From Paramecium sonneborni (Eukaryota; Ciliophora; Oligohymenophorea; Peniculida; Parameciidae): DNA of 64,000 nt. The notes under the pieces were generated by a model. The model had not been told where the DNA came from and made no database searches. It saw only the letters and a list, made by a program, of their open reading frames with translations. Shown in pieces: positions 26,121 to 39,300 of the stretch. The stretch is taken from NCBI GenBank assembly GCA_905182985.1, contig CAJJDN010000065.1, forward strand, positions 300,953-364,952. The letters run 5' to 3'. The position numbers and the translations under genes are program-made. Positions within the stretch are counted from its first letter, which is position 1. Each line of letters starts with the position of its first letter.

Positions 26121-27684
26121 TCAATAATTTTCTTGATTAAGTTATTGTAATGCTTATCTACTAGCATTTTCTAACATTCTGATATTTTCTTTAAATTTAT
26201 CATTCGTTTCTTCTAACATCTTTCTTTTCATCTATTAATTTAAATAATTAAATACTTATATGATTTATTTTTCTTCTTCTCTTTTTTTCAATTGTTGTTA
26301 AAATTATTTTTTTATTAAATCAATTTCATTTTTTGATTCATCAAGATTTTTCTTTTAATCTTATAAATATTTTTTAACTTCTTCAATCTGTTTATCATCT
26401 AAAACCTTATTAAATCTATTTAAATTAAAGTTTAATTCGTCTATTTTTTTTAAATTTTAGCTTTTATTAATAATTTAACTTATCATTTTATCCTAAGCTT
26501 CAAAAATATAGTTATAATTCTTGAATAATTCTGTCAAATTTTTACAAGCTTTAATTTTGCCACCATCAGCTTCTATTTCAATTTCATCTTCATTCAATTA
26601 TAGTTCATATTATTAATCAAACTTTTTCATAACTTCTTTAAATGTTTAAAGATTCTCTTATAACATTTAAATAGCTTATTTGCCATTAGTTTCTAAAGGA
26701 GCCTTATATAAATCACTTTTAAATTAATGCATATTTTATTAAGGATTTTCTAATTCTTATGGAATACTTTCATTTCCAAAATCTATTTTTTTTCTTTTAA
26801 TGTAAACGTTTCTTCTAATTTATAGAATTTCTCCTAATTCATTATGTATCTTAACTAAATTTTCTCTTAGTTACTCATTTTCTTTTAGAAGTTTATTGTT
26901 GACTTCTTCCCATTTTTTCATAACTAATTGACTAAATTCATATTCTCCATTAGATGCAAAAACACTAGGACCTTCTTATTCAATAGGTTATGTCACTTCT
27001 AAACAATTTTTATAAGATTTTGAATTCTATTGTTTTTTTAAATGTTCTTTAAGTTTTTAAATATCTAAATCTCTTTACTTTAATTCATGTTCAAATTAAC
27101 TTGATCTACTTTATAATTTAGATAACTATTTTTATAGATCTTCTCTCTCTAACATTAATTTATTACTAATTTAGATTATAATAAGAATACATTTATTCTT
27201 TCTAAACTTTTTCAGTACTCTTAATTTTAGCTAATAAAGTAGTATTTTCTTATTCAAGAATTTTTTTACTTGTTGATATTTTTTCAAAATTTAAAGATAA
27301 TTGTAATTTTTCAGCCTCTATTTTATTAATTTTTTCAAGATAAGTGTTTTTAAAATCCATGTCTTCTCTTCTTTATTTAATTACTTCAACTAATCTAAAT
27401 TAAAGTTAATAATAATTTTCATACACTTTGACAGTAAGATCTATTTCTGAATTAGAATTGCTATACAAATCACCTAGACTAGGAAATCCCATCATGATTA
27501 ATTTTTCTCTGATGTTATTAATTTGATTTTGAAGAAAGTCTTTTTTATATTCATCATCAAAATTAGATTCAACAATTTTTTATTATTCTTCTTAATTTTC
27601 TTAAACTTAGAAAGAATAAGTGTTACGAGGTTGTGGTGGTTCTTGAATCTTTTCATCAAAGAGATACTATTTATAGTTTTCCAT
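26121..27684 (-). CDS. Coiled-coil protein, 512 aa
   Basis: ATG at 27684 (MENYKQYLFDEK) to TGA at 26121, with one 25-nt intron (GTATTCTTATT...AATTAG, about 27171-27195). The spliced length is exactly 513 codons. Nearly the whole protein is Lys/Glu/Gln/Leu-rich heptad repeat, for example LEKINKIEAEKLQL and ENLVKIHNELGEIL, interrupted by a few turns around MMGFPSLGDLYSN. There is no catalytic motif or membrane segment. Its start lies 47 bp from the TGA of the EF-hand-like gene on the same strand, and its stop is about 235 bp from the start of cation channel 1. A cytoskeletal or ciliary scaffold role is only inferred from composition. Confidence 0.8.
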
Positions 27685-27731
27685 ATTTGAATTAAATAAT
27701 AAAAATTTAAACAGTCAATTAAGTTCAATCC

Positions 27732-28691
27732 TCAATAATATTTAGAAGCATAATTTCCGCTTACTTATGTTGATTCTTTAAATCTTTGATATGTTTATTT
27801 TTCTTCAAATTAAACTCTTTTAGGTTATAAAGAAGATGATTTTTATTTATTTTTTAAACTAGATTCTGCTGTAAATTCTATATTATTTTTATTAGGTAAT
27901 TGTCTATTAATTACTTAAGTATTAAAATTATCTCTTTCTATAAATCCAAATCTCGGTTATTCATATTAAACAGGTTATGGCACAGGTTATTTTTCAATAG
28001 CTTAAGAGAAACGAGTAAAACTACTATAAATAGTAGATTATTATTATGATTTTTCTATAAATTTAGTTTCTTATTTTGGTTAAGGTGATGTAGTCTTTAC
28101 TCTAATTTTTCGATTATATAATTTAGCATATTTAACTGATTCTGCTTTGACTTGTTCTTCTAATCTCTATAATTCTTCTAAATACCAATCAATTCCAAGA
28201 AAATATTCATAATTAACCTAAAATAGTTTATTAATTACTTTATCCTCTTTTTCATCTCTAAAATAGATAACAAGCCTTTCAACTTCTTAAACTGACATAC
28301 CTAATTCTTAATGCATAAGATATTTAAATTTAACTATAGATAACCAACCTCTATTGTCTGGATCATATTTTTTGAAAATAGCTTATAAGTCTAATTATTT
28401 TAAATATCTTCTAGCTTTTAAATCTATAATAGAAAACCCTAAGTATATTAATATTCATCTACATAAAGATCTAAAAACTTTGAAATAAACTTCTTTTGCA
28501 GCTCTTCGTTATTCCTAATAATCACCAAAATTAGCGTATTTATCCTTTCTCAAAATTAAATATTCATCTTTTGGATAGCCAAAGAAATGTTAACAAGTTC
28601 CAAAGACTTTCATTTTAGGTAATTCGTTTGTGAATCCAATAACTTAAATTTGAATATGTTTTATATATACAATCTAATTAAATTTCTTCAT
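27732..28691 (-). CDS. EF-hand-like protein with Gln-rich tail, 311 aa
   Basis: ATG at 28691 (MKKFNQIVYIK) to TGA at 27732, with one 24-nt intron at 28439-28462; exactly 312 codons. The N-terminal part contains KVFGTCQHFFGYPKDEYLIL, not recognised. The middle contains an EF-hand-like helix-loop-helix, FKKYDPDNRGWLSIVKFKYLM. Its loop has Asp at positions 1 and 3 and Gly at 6, but Lys at 12 where Glu is normal, so Ca2+ binding may be weak or lost. A second helical pair, VERLVIYFRDEKEDKVIN, follows. The last third is disordered and Gln/Ser-rich. It sits between two coiled-coil or B-box genes on the same strand. The true family is unknown. Confidence 0.75.
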
Positions 28692-28757
28692 AGGGTTTAA
28701 TGTTAAGTGCACATTATTCATTTACTACATCAATAAAACATCCACAAAATGTACATA

Positions 28758-29550
28758 TCATACATAAACTATCTAAAGTATTTACAACCTTTTTAAGTAA
28801 TCTTACCCAATCATAGATTTCATCCTCAATTTTAATAAAGAATTCTTCTTTAATTTTTTATAATGATGATATCTTTTCTTGACGACATTTACAAATAACT
28901 TGTTTTTTAAATTCAATTTATTATTATAGTATTTCAGAGTTTTTAATTTTGGTTCTAAGATTAAACAATTCTCTAGAGAGATCACTAGGATGTGAAGTTA
29001 TTTCAGCTATCAAAATTATATTATTAATAATACTTTTAATAATGATACTGAGTAACTTCATAGTTTATTAACTTAAGGTTTTAGACATAAATAATAATGG
29101 TAACACATTCTAATCTAAAGCTAAATATTCAAATGTATGTATAAAATCATCAATTGAATTTAAGTGTTTTTATAACCATGTAATATCTTTCTATAATACA
29201 GCTGTCAATGTTCCAGATTAATCATTTAATCTCTTTAAAATACCTCCCTCAAATTCCATATGTACATCCTTTACAATAGTAGCCTTTACTTCTGTTATAT
29301 ACTTCATTCTAGTTTCAATCTTATCTAATTAATCTAATAATATCTCCTTTTTATTTTTCATAGCACTTTCAATTCTATCTTTGATGTATGTTTATCTTAT
29401 TGTGTATGCATCTTTAAAACTAATTATTTTATGATTCTTTGTTTAATGTGGTCCATAACTAACGCAATCATTACAAACAAGATCTTTACAAGTTTCACAA
29501 AATAATTCTGTAACCTTTTTATGATGTTAACATTCTCTATTTTAATTCAT
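28758..29550 (-). CDS. B-box zinc-finger protein with coiled coil
   Basis: ATG at 29550; after seven codons the protein has a B-box-type zinc finger: CQHH...LFCETCKDLVCNDC...H...NHKII. The pattern C-x2-H, C-x2-C, C-x2-C, H-x-H is as in TRIM-type B-boxes. A long helical, coiled-coil region follows (KDRIESAMKNKKEILLDQLDKIETR...). No RING domain precedes the B-box, so it is probably not a ubiquitin ligase by itself. The 3' end is placed at TGA 28758 by removing a 34-nt intron after IYDW. If that intron is not used, the frame runs on into the next gene, so the C-terminus is uncertain. A further in-frame 27-nt intron is possible. The start is 23 bp from a divergent start codon. Confidence 0.72.
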
Positions 29551-29573
29551 TTTTTTTAATTATTATTTTTTAA
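29551..29573. promoter_or_regulatory. 23-bp head-to-head interval between B-box gene and RecQ-like gene
   Basis: Twenty-three A/T-only bases separate two opposite start codons. Both proteins have conserved-looking N-termini, so neither start can move far inward. Confidence 0.55.
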
Positions 29574-31771
29574 ATGAACGATTCTATTGATTCTGGATAT
29601 TCATTTACACCTAAATAATAAAAAAAATAGAGCTCCATTCCATTTTTAGTTAGTGAAGAAGTCAAAAAGATCATTTCTTTTAATATGACACCTTTTAAAG
29701 ATAATAATCATTATGAACAAATCAGAACTCCAATTACAGAAGGTTATGATAGAAAATTACAAGATGCTATTAAATAATTAGAAATAGAAGAATTAATCAC
29801 TGATCCAATCGATTTCTTATGTAGAAATACTACAAATAATATTATTTGTTCTCTAAATTTAAATACAATTTAACGATCAATTTTATTTTAATTACTTTCT
29901 ATTTTAGTTGATGGATTAGTTGTTATTATCTCTTATAATTATGTACTACTTAAAGAAAAATTAAGAAGAATTCAAGATATTGTTTCATGGGCAGCCATCA
30001 ATCCAGAAGTTCCTGATCATTAAATTGAATTCATTGTTAAAAATATCTCAAGCAGAAATATCAAATTATTAATTATACATCCAGAATAAGCACATCTAAT
30101 AGATTTATCAAATCTAGATATAAAACTACTTTTGTTAGATTAATCTAATTATTATTTATCATTTTTAGAAATTGGCAAAGTTCAATCAGATCTAACTAAA
30201 TATATTTCTAAAGCTAACACAGAATTTATCCATATTCTTTTGCCTATTACTTAAAGTGTCTTTATTCAAGATCTTCGATTATTTCAACCTTTTAATAGAA
30301 CCTATCAAACTTATAGAGAGTAATAACTTTGTTCTATAATATCTTTAGATCATTCACTCCCAAAACTTAAATCACATGCTCAAAGGATGAAAGTCCTATT
30401 AAATCATTGATCTCATTGCTTAGAAGCTAAAGACTATACAGAAAAACTGGCATTGCTGTCTATTGTCATAATATAAGTGCAGTTGAATCTGTTTAATTTA
30501 CTTTGTAATAAAATGGATTTAAGAGTAATTCTATTCATTAAAAAAAACCTGAAAATTAAAGATAAGCCAGTTATTATGATTTTGCTTCTTAAAATATTGA
30601 TATTGTTGTATTACCTAGCGGATTTCAATTGCCAGAAGGATTGAAAAATTTTATTTTTCTTTCTGTACATTTATATTTGCCATTAAATATTGAAACATTC
30701 ATTCTAGATATATCTGAATTAAATAAAGAAGCAAATTCACATATATTTTTATGTGATGATTATTATTTCACTTAAAGGGCTGAGATCTGTTCTAATTTTA
30801 TTTAAATTGAAAATTTAGCTGTCTTTATGTAAGAATGTGTTTATACAAATGATTTAATATCAAAAGATGAAAATGATATAACTTATTGGTTAACTAAAAA
30901 ATGGTTACATTTATAAAATTAAGAATAATTTGAAATAAAAATAAAAAAGATTTAGTTAAATGAGTCTTCATTAAATTTTGATTTTAGTAAAAAACAAATC
31001 TAATTCTTTCTCTAAGAATTAGAAAAAGAAAAATGGTTAGAAATTTAAGTAACCATTCCTGTAGAATTAATTATATCATAATTACCAGAAGATGAGTAGA
31101 TTTCTTAAAATATATAAATTTATGGTAAGAAATCTGGAAGCCTCAATGGATATAAATGTTTAGTTGATGATTTACTTAAAGGATCTGTAATGACACCAAT
31201 TTAATTAATAAATAAACTAAAATTATTAAAAGTTAAATTTGAAATTTCAGAAGAAGCTTAAATAATAAAATTAACACACTTTCCATCTCAATCTGAATTG
31301 TAAGCAAAAGTTTTAGATATTTATTCTGGTATTAAACGACAAAACATTATTCGAATTAATAATTTAGATTAAATGTACACAATGGCAAAGACAGGATCCT
31401 TTAGATCTTTGGAATATATGTGGAAACAAATTTAACTATAGAAAAATTCTACATAATTAACTGATTTTATTTAATAATATTTAGACTAGACTATCTATTC
31501 TGATTTAACTGGAAATAATAATTTACCTTTTATTAAGCTTGAAACTTAAAGAGAAAAGTCAACTCTTTTGTAAGATGTCAAGGTATTAAGTATTGATAAT
31601 ACTTTTAGTGTATAATAAACTTTTATAATATAATTGATTATGGATTGTCCTGGATTTAAAAAGAAAATTGTGCAACCAAAATATTAGTTATATTGCAAGG
31701 TCTTAAAACTAATAAAAAAGAGTTAAAATCTTTACATTAATGGAATAAATACAGATCATATAATTATTTGA
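29574..31771 (+). CDS. RecQ-helicase-shaped protein lacking catalytic motifs
   Basis: One 29-nt intron was placed at about 30318-30346 (GTAATAACTT...CTTTAG); 722 aa (723 codons exactly). The fold order resembles RecQ: ..DFLCR......ILFQLLSILVDGLVVIISY.. where RecQ has CYQLPALL..GLTLVISPL; then IKLLIIHPEQA in place of LLYVSPERL; after the intron GIAVYCHNISAVESV..L..NGF.., matching IIYC.sR...E.vA..L...GI; and NIDIVVLPSGFQLPEGLKNFIFLSVHLYLPLNIETF, matching the motif V-VI area. The Walker A lysine (GKS), the DEAH box and the QETGRAGRDG motif are all replaced. If homologous, it cannot hydrolyse ATP. The C-terminal 300 residues are not recognised. The homology is inferred from pattern only. Confidence 0.6.
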
Positions 31772-33386
31772 AAATCCATGAAATGATTCATGAATAATTA
31801 GAATAGTTAGAAACCAAGTTATTGTGTTAAAGTAAAAAAAAAATTAAAATCTGATATATTATATATATATATTTGTTTTCATTTTACATACACAGGAAAA
31901 AATTCTAATATATGTTAATTAAGCTGATTGTTTCTGTATCCGAAAATGCTGGTACACTGAAAATCCTGACTTTCTCAGAAACAATTTTTTTCAAAGTTTT
32001 CGTGTTTCCAGCAGAGTAAATGTTAAGTAAATCTCCTAAAATGATGGATCCTAATTTTATTAAGGATATGAATTAAAAAAACTAATCAGATTATTAACAT
32101 TTAAGTATCTTAAACAATTGAGACTATATTCTCATAAAATAATGTCACTTCCAATAAATCTTCATCAAAATAATCCTTAACCAAAGAACGATATTATCTT
32201 GTACTTTTTGATACATTAACATTGAAATTAAATAGAGATCTGAAGTCCAATTTTACGGCTTCAAAATAATTGTTCAAGAAAGCTTAGGTAGATACAATTA
32301 ATGAATAAAAATTAATTTTTTTCTTTTAAAACAACTTTGATTTATAGAATTAATTAAAAGCTTTCAATTTATAATTCAAATAAAATCATAAAAATTTAAA
32401 AGGAAAGGTGCATAATCTTTCATCTTTTACAATATTATTAGTACCTATTTACCCATTAACCATCAAAATAATTCCTGTTACCAAATCTGAAACATTAATT
32501 ATTTTAATTTGATTATTTGGAAGACAGGATTAAGAATAATTGATAGTTTTACTCTTCCTCATTTATATTTAATCTAAGAATTTGTTCATACTTTTGTAAA
32601 TTTTTATTTACATTTTAAGAAAAAAAAAAGGTTTTATTTTCAACTCTTTGAAGATGGTTTTAATTGCCTCATTTGTAACTTATTAATTTAAAATTTTTTC
32701 GATCAATTCTATGAATTAACAATCTTTATTATCTGTTTAAAATCATTTTACTAAACTTAAATAAAGAATATAATAGATGTGGCAATATTGAGATCTAAGA
32801 CATTTATTTTTAGGTTGTAAGTGAAAATGAGTTATTTATTAAATTTCTAATACATTTCTCTCATGTTTGAATTTCTTTTCACAAAATATTTACAATTTTT
32901 AAAGAATAAAGAAAACATCTATATTTCTTTTTACTTTCATATTTAAGCGGGAAATAATTATTATTATTAAAAAATTACTCAGTGATTTTCAATAGCATTA
33001 TGTTCTATACTCATTTCTGATTTAAATTAGATTATATATTTAATTATTAAAGTGACTATGAAACTTTTAAATAATTAAAAAATTTCCATTTATTTCTTAA
33101 TACTCTTATTAATATGTTAATTATGTCAAAATTTAGCATAAAAATAATATTTTTTATTAAGATATTTTAGAAAATTAATAAATTGGTGAGACTCAAATAT
33201 AGAAATAGATTAATATTCTAAAAATGAATTTAATATAACTTTCCTTCTAATGGTTTTCAAAAATTTGATCTTAAATTCTTATATATGGGTGCTCAATTAT
33301 AACATTCTATTTATTATTGATGCCAATATGTTAGTAGAGTATATAATACAATTTGAATAATTTTATATTAATTTTATTACATAATA
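31772..33386. other. 1.6-kb low-density region upstream of cation channel 2
   Basis: It follows the RecQ-like TGA and precedes the second channel's ATG. Apart from the remnant at about 32130-32820 described separately, it is AT-rich sequence without a convincing gene, RNA or terminator. It is the longest low-coding interval in the window. Confidence 0.5.
32130..32820 (+). pseudogene. Probable decayed coding remnant with a frame break
   Basis: A protein-like frame with Gln TAA/TAG runs from about 32160 (SLTKERYYLVLFDT) to 32506 (VTKSETLIILI, TGA). It resumes in another frame at about 32509 (IIWKTGLRIIDSFTLPHL... to ...FEDGFNCLICNLL). No GT...AG intron fits the frame change, and no start ATG fits the first part. 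Either a gene is decaying here or an indel error splits it. The family is not recognised. Confidence 0.4.
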
Positions 33387-36300
33387 ATGCAGCCTCGAGA
33401 AACCTTACCATAACAAAGAGCTTCGGCAAAATAATAGGATTTTAAAAAATATAAAAGCTATAGATTCACAATCTCGAATCAAATGATGAAGCGTAACCCG
33501 ACGAAATTTTTATAAGAGATGAAGAGTCTCAAACAAAATATTTAATAAAGTACTTTGAGAAGTTTAAAAAATTTTCAACCTTACGAAAATAAAGAAGATA
33601 ATTCATCAGATTCTAGTGATTATAATAATGTTGATGAGAAGCCTGATCCTTTAGAAGGCAAAATAGGAGTACCTAATTTGAGTTTTAAAGAAGGCTTTTT
33701 GATTACACTTGAATAATAAGAACAATAAACACATAATTCTTCTGATAAAAATAGCTCCAAGGGTGGATAAAAGTATATGTTAAAGAATATAAAAAAATTA
33801 TATGGTGATTAAAGTTCAATGAGTGATGTTAATTCTTAAGAACAATTACTGGATAGAAGACATGATAATTTCCCTCTTAATGATTAAATCGAAGAATTAG
33901 AAGTCTAACATGTTGAACCAGTGGATTAATTTTGTGAAGATCTTACTCCAAGAATATTGAAGAAGTATTAAAAGTATAAAGAACGAAATCCATTTGAAGA
34001 TCCTTATTATGTAGTTTTGACTCCTCTTCATGGATTAGAAAGGTTAAAGCATGAATTAAAAGTAATTAAATTGGTTTAGTTTAGAATTACAATGATCATC
34101 TCAATTTCCTGAAACTTAGAAAATTCATTGTTTATTTATGTTTGTGTATACCAATGTATTTCTAGAAAATAGTAGATAGCTACTTTTTTAAAATTATAAA
34201 TGGTATTTGGATTATTTGTAATCTAACTCTATTCACTTTAAGTAATTCCAATCCTCCAATCACAAAGGAATAGTACAAATAATTTATTTTTTATTGTTTT
34301 ACTATTGAAATATTTATAAGGATCTTAGCTGCTGGAGGTATTTATCCAACTATTCATTTTTTGTACAATAAAGAAGACATTTTTAATCTATCTTGTACAC
34401 TAATTAGTTTTCTTCATTACTTTTATCCAACTTTTATTCCTTTCGATCCTACACCACTAAGAATAATTACAATCTTATTATATTTAGGAGATGGCTTATT
34501 AAGATTAAAATATATGTTGATAGCTTTAAAAAAATCATTAGTATTTTTAGCTGAAGCACTCTTTATTCTTTTGATTTCTGCTTTATTCTTTTCTATTATT
34601 GGAGTATCTTTATTCTAAGGATTATTTAATTATAGATGTTAACCAATAAATGGAGATCCAATAGAGGATTGGATTCAGTGTTATTAAAATAGTTGTCCTG
34701 AAGGAATGTAATGTATACTTTCAGAAGAAACTCCTAAGTTGCCAACTTCATTTAATAATATATTTTTTTCACTTGGATAAATTTTAAGAACAATAACAAT
34801 GGATGATTGGAGTTGGGTTATGTTTTTTACTATGAGAATATTTCATCCTTGGATTTGGATCTATTATTTATTAATTATATTTGTTTGTGGATTTTTTTCA
34901 ATCAATTTGATGATTGCTGTTCTAAAAATTCATTATTCAGAAGCAACTATAGAATGTGAAGAATTTGAAAAGTTAGCTTAGCAAAAAAATGATCATAGTT
35001 TATAAAGATAAGAGATGTTCTTAAGTAAGGATGTTATTTCTTATTTTGATTTATCATTTTTGCGTTATATAGGTTTTTATACTGTGTTAAAATAACATAG
35101 GCACTTGATAAGTACAAAAAAACCTTTAAATGAATTAATTGAAGACGATTTTAAACCAGAAAAAACTAATCAATAATTAAGAATGCTATCCTCTAAATAA
35201 AAGAAGATTTTAGATGAAGCAAAAACAGTATTTTCAATTTTATATTTATTATAGAAACTTAATTAAAATTCTATTTGGAATAAGTTTAAGAATTTTTCAC
35301 TTAAAAATCAACTATTGCCTAAGTTTAAGGAACTTAAAAAAGAATAAAGTCTAGTAAATATTAAATTATATTCTGATGATCCTATTGAGATTTCCATTTT
35401 ATTGAAAATAATAGAATATAATTTTACTTAATTAAACAATTCTGTAAATTATCATGTGGATTAGAAATATAACAGTTTAAAGGATGTCTTTGTATAGAAG
35501 AAAAGGTATTTATGAGCTAATTTGCTAGAATTGGACATAAAGAAAAAATTAAAATGTATTATCAACATTTTTTATCAGCAAAGAATTTAAAATCAACTAT
35601 GAGGCAATAATCTGATTTTTCAATTAATAGATACCCAATCCATAAGAGTACAAGAAGAATAACTATTTTAAGAACTTTAAGTAAAAAAGATGATAGTCTA
35701 GATGTTGCCTCTCCTTAAATTAGGAGAAAAAATAATGAGATATAATCAATAATCAATGTGAAAGCAAAAACTTAAAGATCTAATCCCTTTGAAATAATAA
35801 ATAAAGGCCGAAAATTTATTTTAATTTAAGGATATTATGTTGATTATGATTTGGTAAAGGATAAAATTAATATGAAAATACCAAAATTAAAACAAGAGTT
35901 GGAATCTAATGAAGAGGTTTATTAATAAATATTTGAGAAAGAGAGAGAATAAAAAATTATAAAAACTAAAAATTGGTCAGGTAATAATGTATTACTAATG
36001 AATCCTAATCGCTTTTAGATGTTTGATGAAATATTCAATAGTTTAAATAATTTTAATAAATTGATATGGATGCCAACAATAGGAGGGAAACTATTAATAT
36101 TAAGAAGATATACTCTTATACTAATAGATAATTAAGTCAATTAATTATTTTTTGATTTGATTATATTGATAAATTTTATTTTCCTATCTTTATATGGAAT
36201 TGCTGATCCAATTATTATATCAAAATGTGAAGATACCTCAACTCTTTTTTTGTTGGTTGAAATAAGTTTACAAATGTTTACATATCCATTGCAAAGGTTT

Positions 36301-39300
36301 TTCTCAAGCAAGGAAAATATATTATAAGCAATAATAATGATAGCAAGTTTTATAGAGTTTAGTTTTAGTGATTATTTAAATTTAACAGAATAAGATTTGA
36401 GATTGATAAGAGGTACAAAATGCATTCTCTTTTATAGATGTTTAAAATACAATTAGATGGCAGTATTGATAGGTAAGATTGCATCAATAACATTTAAGTA
36501 ATATATTTACTTAACAATTTTCATGTTTATAATTATTACTATATACGCCATGATTGGAATGGATTTATATGCAGGTAATTTAGATTAAAATGATTCTTTG
36601 GGTTAATTGCATTCATTTGATAATTTATTGAAAGCAATGATGACGATTTTTAATATAATGACAAATGATGATTGGTATGGAGTATATGTCATTGGTTCAG
36701 AAATTAATACTGTTGCTGCTACTATATACTCATTTTCTATGGTGATAATATTAAATTATTTGACATATGGATTAGTTTTAGCGATATTGCTTGATGGATT
36801 TGGGAGATATTTGGATGAAAAAGATGAAGCTGATTAGAGTGATAAATAAATTTTAGAACATTAAATGACATGCTCAGAAGATGCAGATTTATTTAATGCA
36901 GAAATTGATTCTAGTAGATAATTTAAAGTTAAGTCACAATTTTTATCATAAGCTCAAATTTGTGAATTAGAAGAAAAAGAATAACCAAAAATAAAAGCTG
37001 ATTTAATGGAAAGTCTTTTGATATCTTTAAGTATTATTATATTAGTATATTAGAGTAATTAAATAAGTAAGTAATGAAATAAAATCCAAAATTATTTTAA
37101 GATATTTAATGTGAAACATCTCTCTATTTGTTTGAAAAAACAAGTAAAATAAGAATAATATGTTGTAATTTGTGTACATCTTTAGCATTTTATTGGTTTA
37201 CAAATTTAGTTTTAATTTGTTCAATATTTGTAATGATAATTGGCACTTATCATGATTATGAATTAGAGAGGAGTTAATATCCATATATATTATTGATGAT
37301 TTTGAATTTTTTTATGTTATTAGAAGATGTTATTTGTATAATTGCAAAGGGTTTATGTTTAGATAAAGGATCACATATAAACTATTCGTGGTAATTGATT
37401 GATTTAATTTATCTACTTGGCTTTTTTATTAATAGTGATTAGTAAAATCCAATAATAAAAATATGTTTATTTCTTGGTCATTTTAGACCAATGAAATTGA
37501 TGTATAGAATTAAATGGTTAGATAAGATAAGAGCAGCATTGGCATAATCACTTTTTGATATGTTAAAGATATTATTAACTTTAGTATCAGTATGGATTAT
37601 GTTTGGAGTATTTGGAATCATTTTATATGAAAGCTAATTTGGATTTTGCAATGATAAAATGTCATTTGATATTAATAAAAATGAATGTATAGAATCTAAT
37701 GGAAATTGGATTAATTACAAACACAATTTTGATAATATTACAATTGCATTACCAACCTTATTTGTAGTATCAACTTTTGATGGTTGGGGTGAAATAATGT
37801 AAGTAGCAGAAAACAGTAGACAAAGTAGATTTGGACCATATCCATTTGCTACTTATATTTCTACTTATGCTTATTTCATATCTTTTTGTTTTGTAGGATC
37901 TATGTTCTTTTTAAGTTTTTTTACTGGAACTCTCTTTTCTAAATTAAGAATCAATTAATAGAAGATAGAAATGTAGGATATTACTAAATTTCAGAGAGAA
38001 TTTACAGAAATTGCTCCAATTATTCTCAAAGATATTCCAGTTTTTTCAACTCCTCCAACTAATGTATTGAGAAGATTAGCCTCTTTTATTGTTAGTAACA
38101 CTCTATTTTAGAAATTTATGTTTCTAATGTTATTAATAGATTTGATTTGTCAATTGTAATATTAATATGATATGGATGTTGAATACATCACAAATATTAA
38201 TATAATTTAAAGGTTTATCATATTCTTTTATGCATTATGGATTGGTCTTCTGTTTATGTCATTAGGTATTAATAGATATTTTGACAATAATTGGAGAAGA
38301 TATTATACAGTTCTTATTGTTATATCTCTTTGTGATTTAATTGCAGATTTACAAAATGGTTGGGTAATTGAATATTTTTAATCAAATGTATTTACTCCAA
38401 ATTATCAATTATTGAGAGTAGCGTTTATGACTAGACAATTACGTCTTTTAGTAATATTTCAAGGATTAACAAACTTATCAAGATTGATAAGAGTGATGGG
38501 TTTTGCTATTCCTTTTTTAGCTAAAATAATATCAATTCTTATAATCACTATGATTATTTATGCATTAATTGGATGTTAATTATTTGGTAAAATAATCGAT
38601 GGTGCAGTGATTGATGATTACATTAATTTTACTAATTTTGAATATGCTTTATTAGCATTGTATAAATGTGCTTCAGGAGATGATTTTAGAACTATAATGA
38701 CAGATACAATGCATCATAATCCATCTTGTCCAGAGAATCCTGATTGTTGTGGTTCAGATTTCAGTTAAATCTATTTTATAACATTTATGCTATTTTCAAA
38801 TTATGTTCTTTTGAATTTGTTTATTTTAGGTTTAATTGAATAATTTGAGGAATTCTTCTAAGTTCAAAATTCGATGATTTAAACTTATGTTGAAGAAATA
38901 GATAAGATTAAAACTGCTTGGTGTAAATACTCAGCTGAAACTAATGGTTAAAGTATGCATTATAAATTTCTTTGTCGATTCTTACTTGATATTGGTTAAC
39001 CATTAGGAGGAGGAAAAGATGATAATTTATGGGATGCAGCTAAAATAGCATCCAAATTTAATTTAAGATGGTATTATTTTATAATTAAATAGTGATGCTT
39101 GTGGGTATATTCAATATAATCAATTATTATATTAACTATTTAGAAGATGTTATCATGAAGAAGTATTCAAAGATGGATCATAAGAATCTATACAGAATAT
39201 GAAATAATTCAATAAAGAAATGCAAATACGTTTAATTTACTATAGAAGAAGTAAGAATTAACCTAGAACTAATATAAGTAAATAAACTTTATAATTTAAA

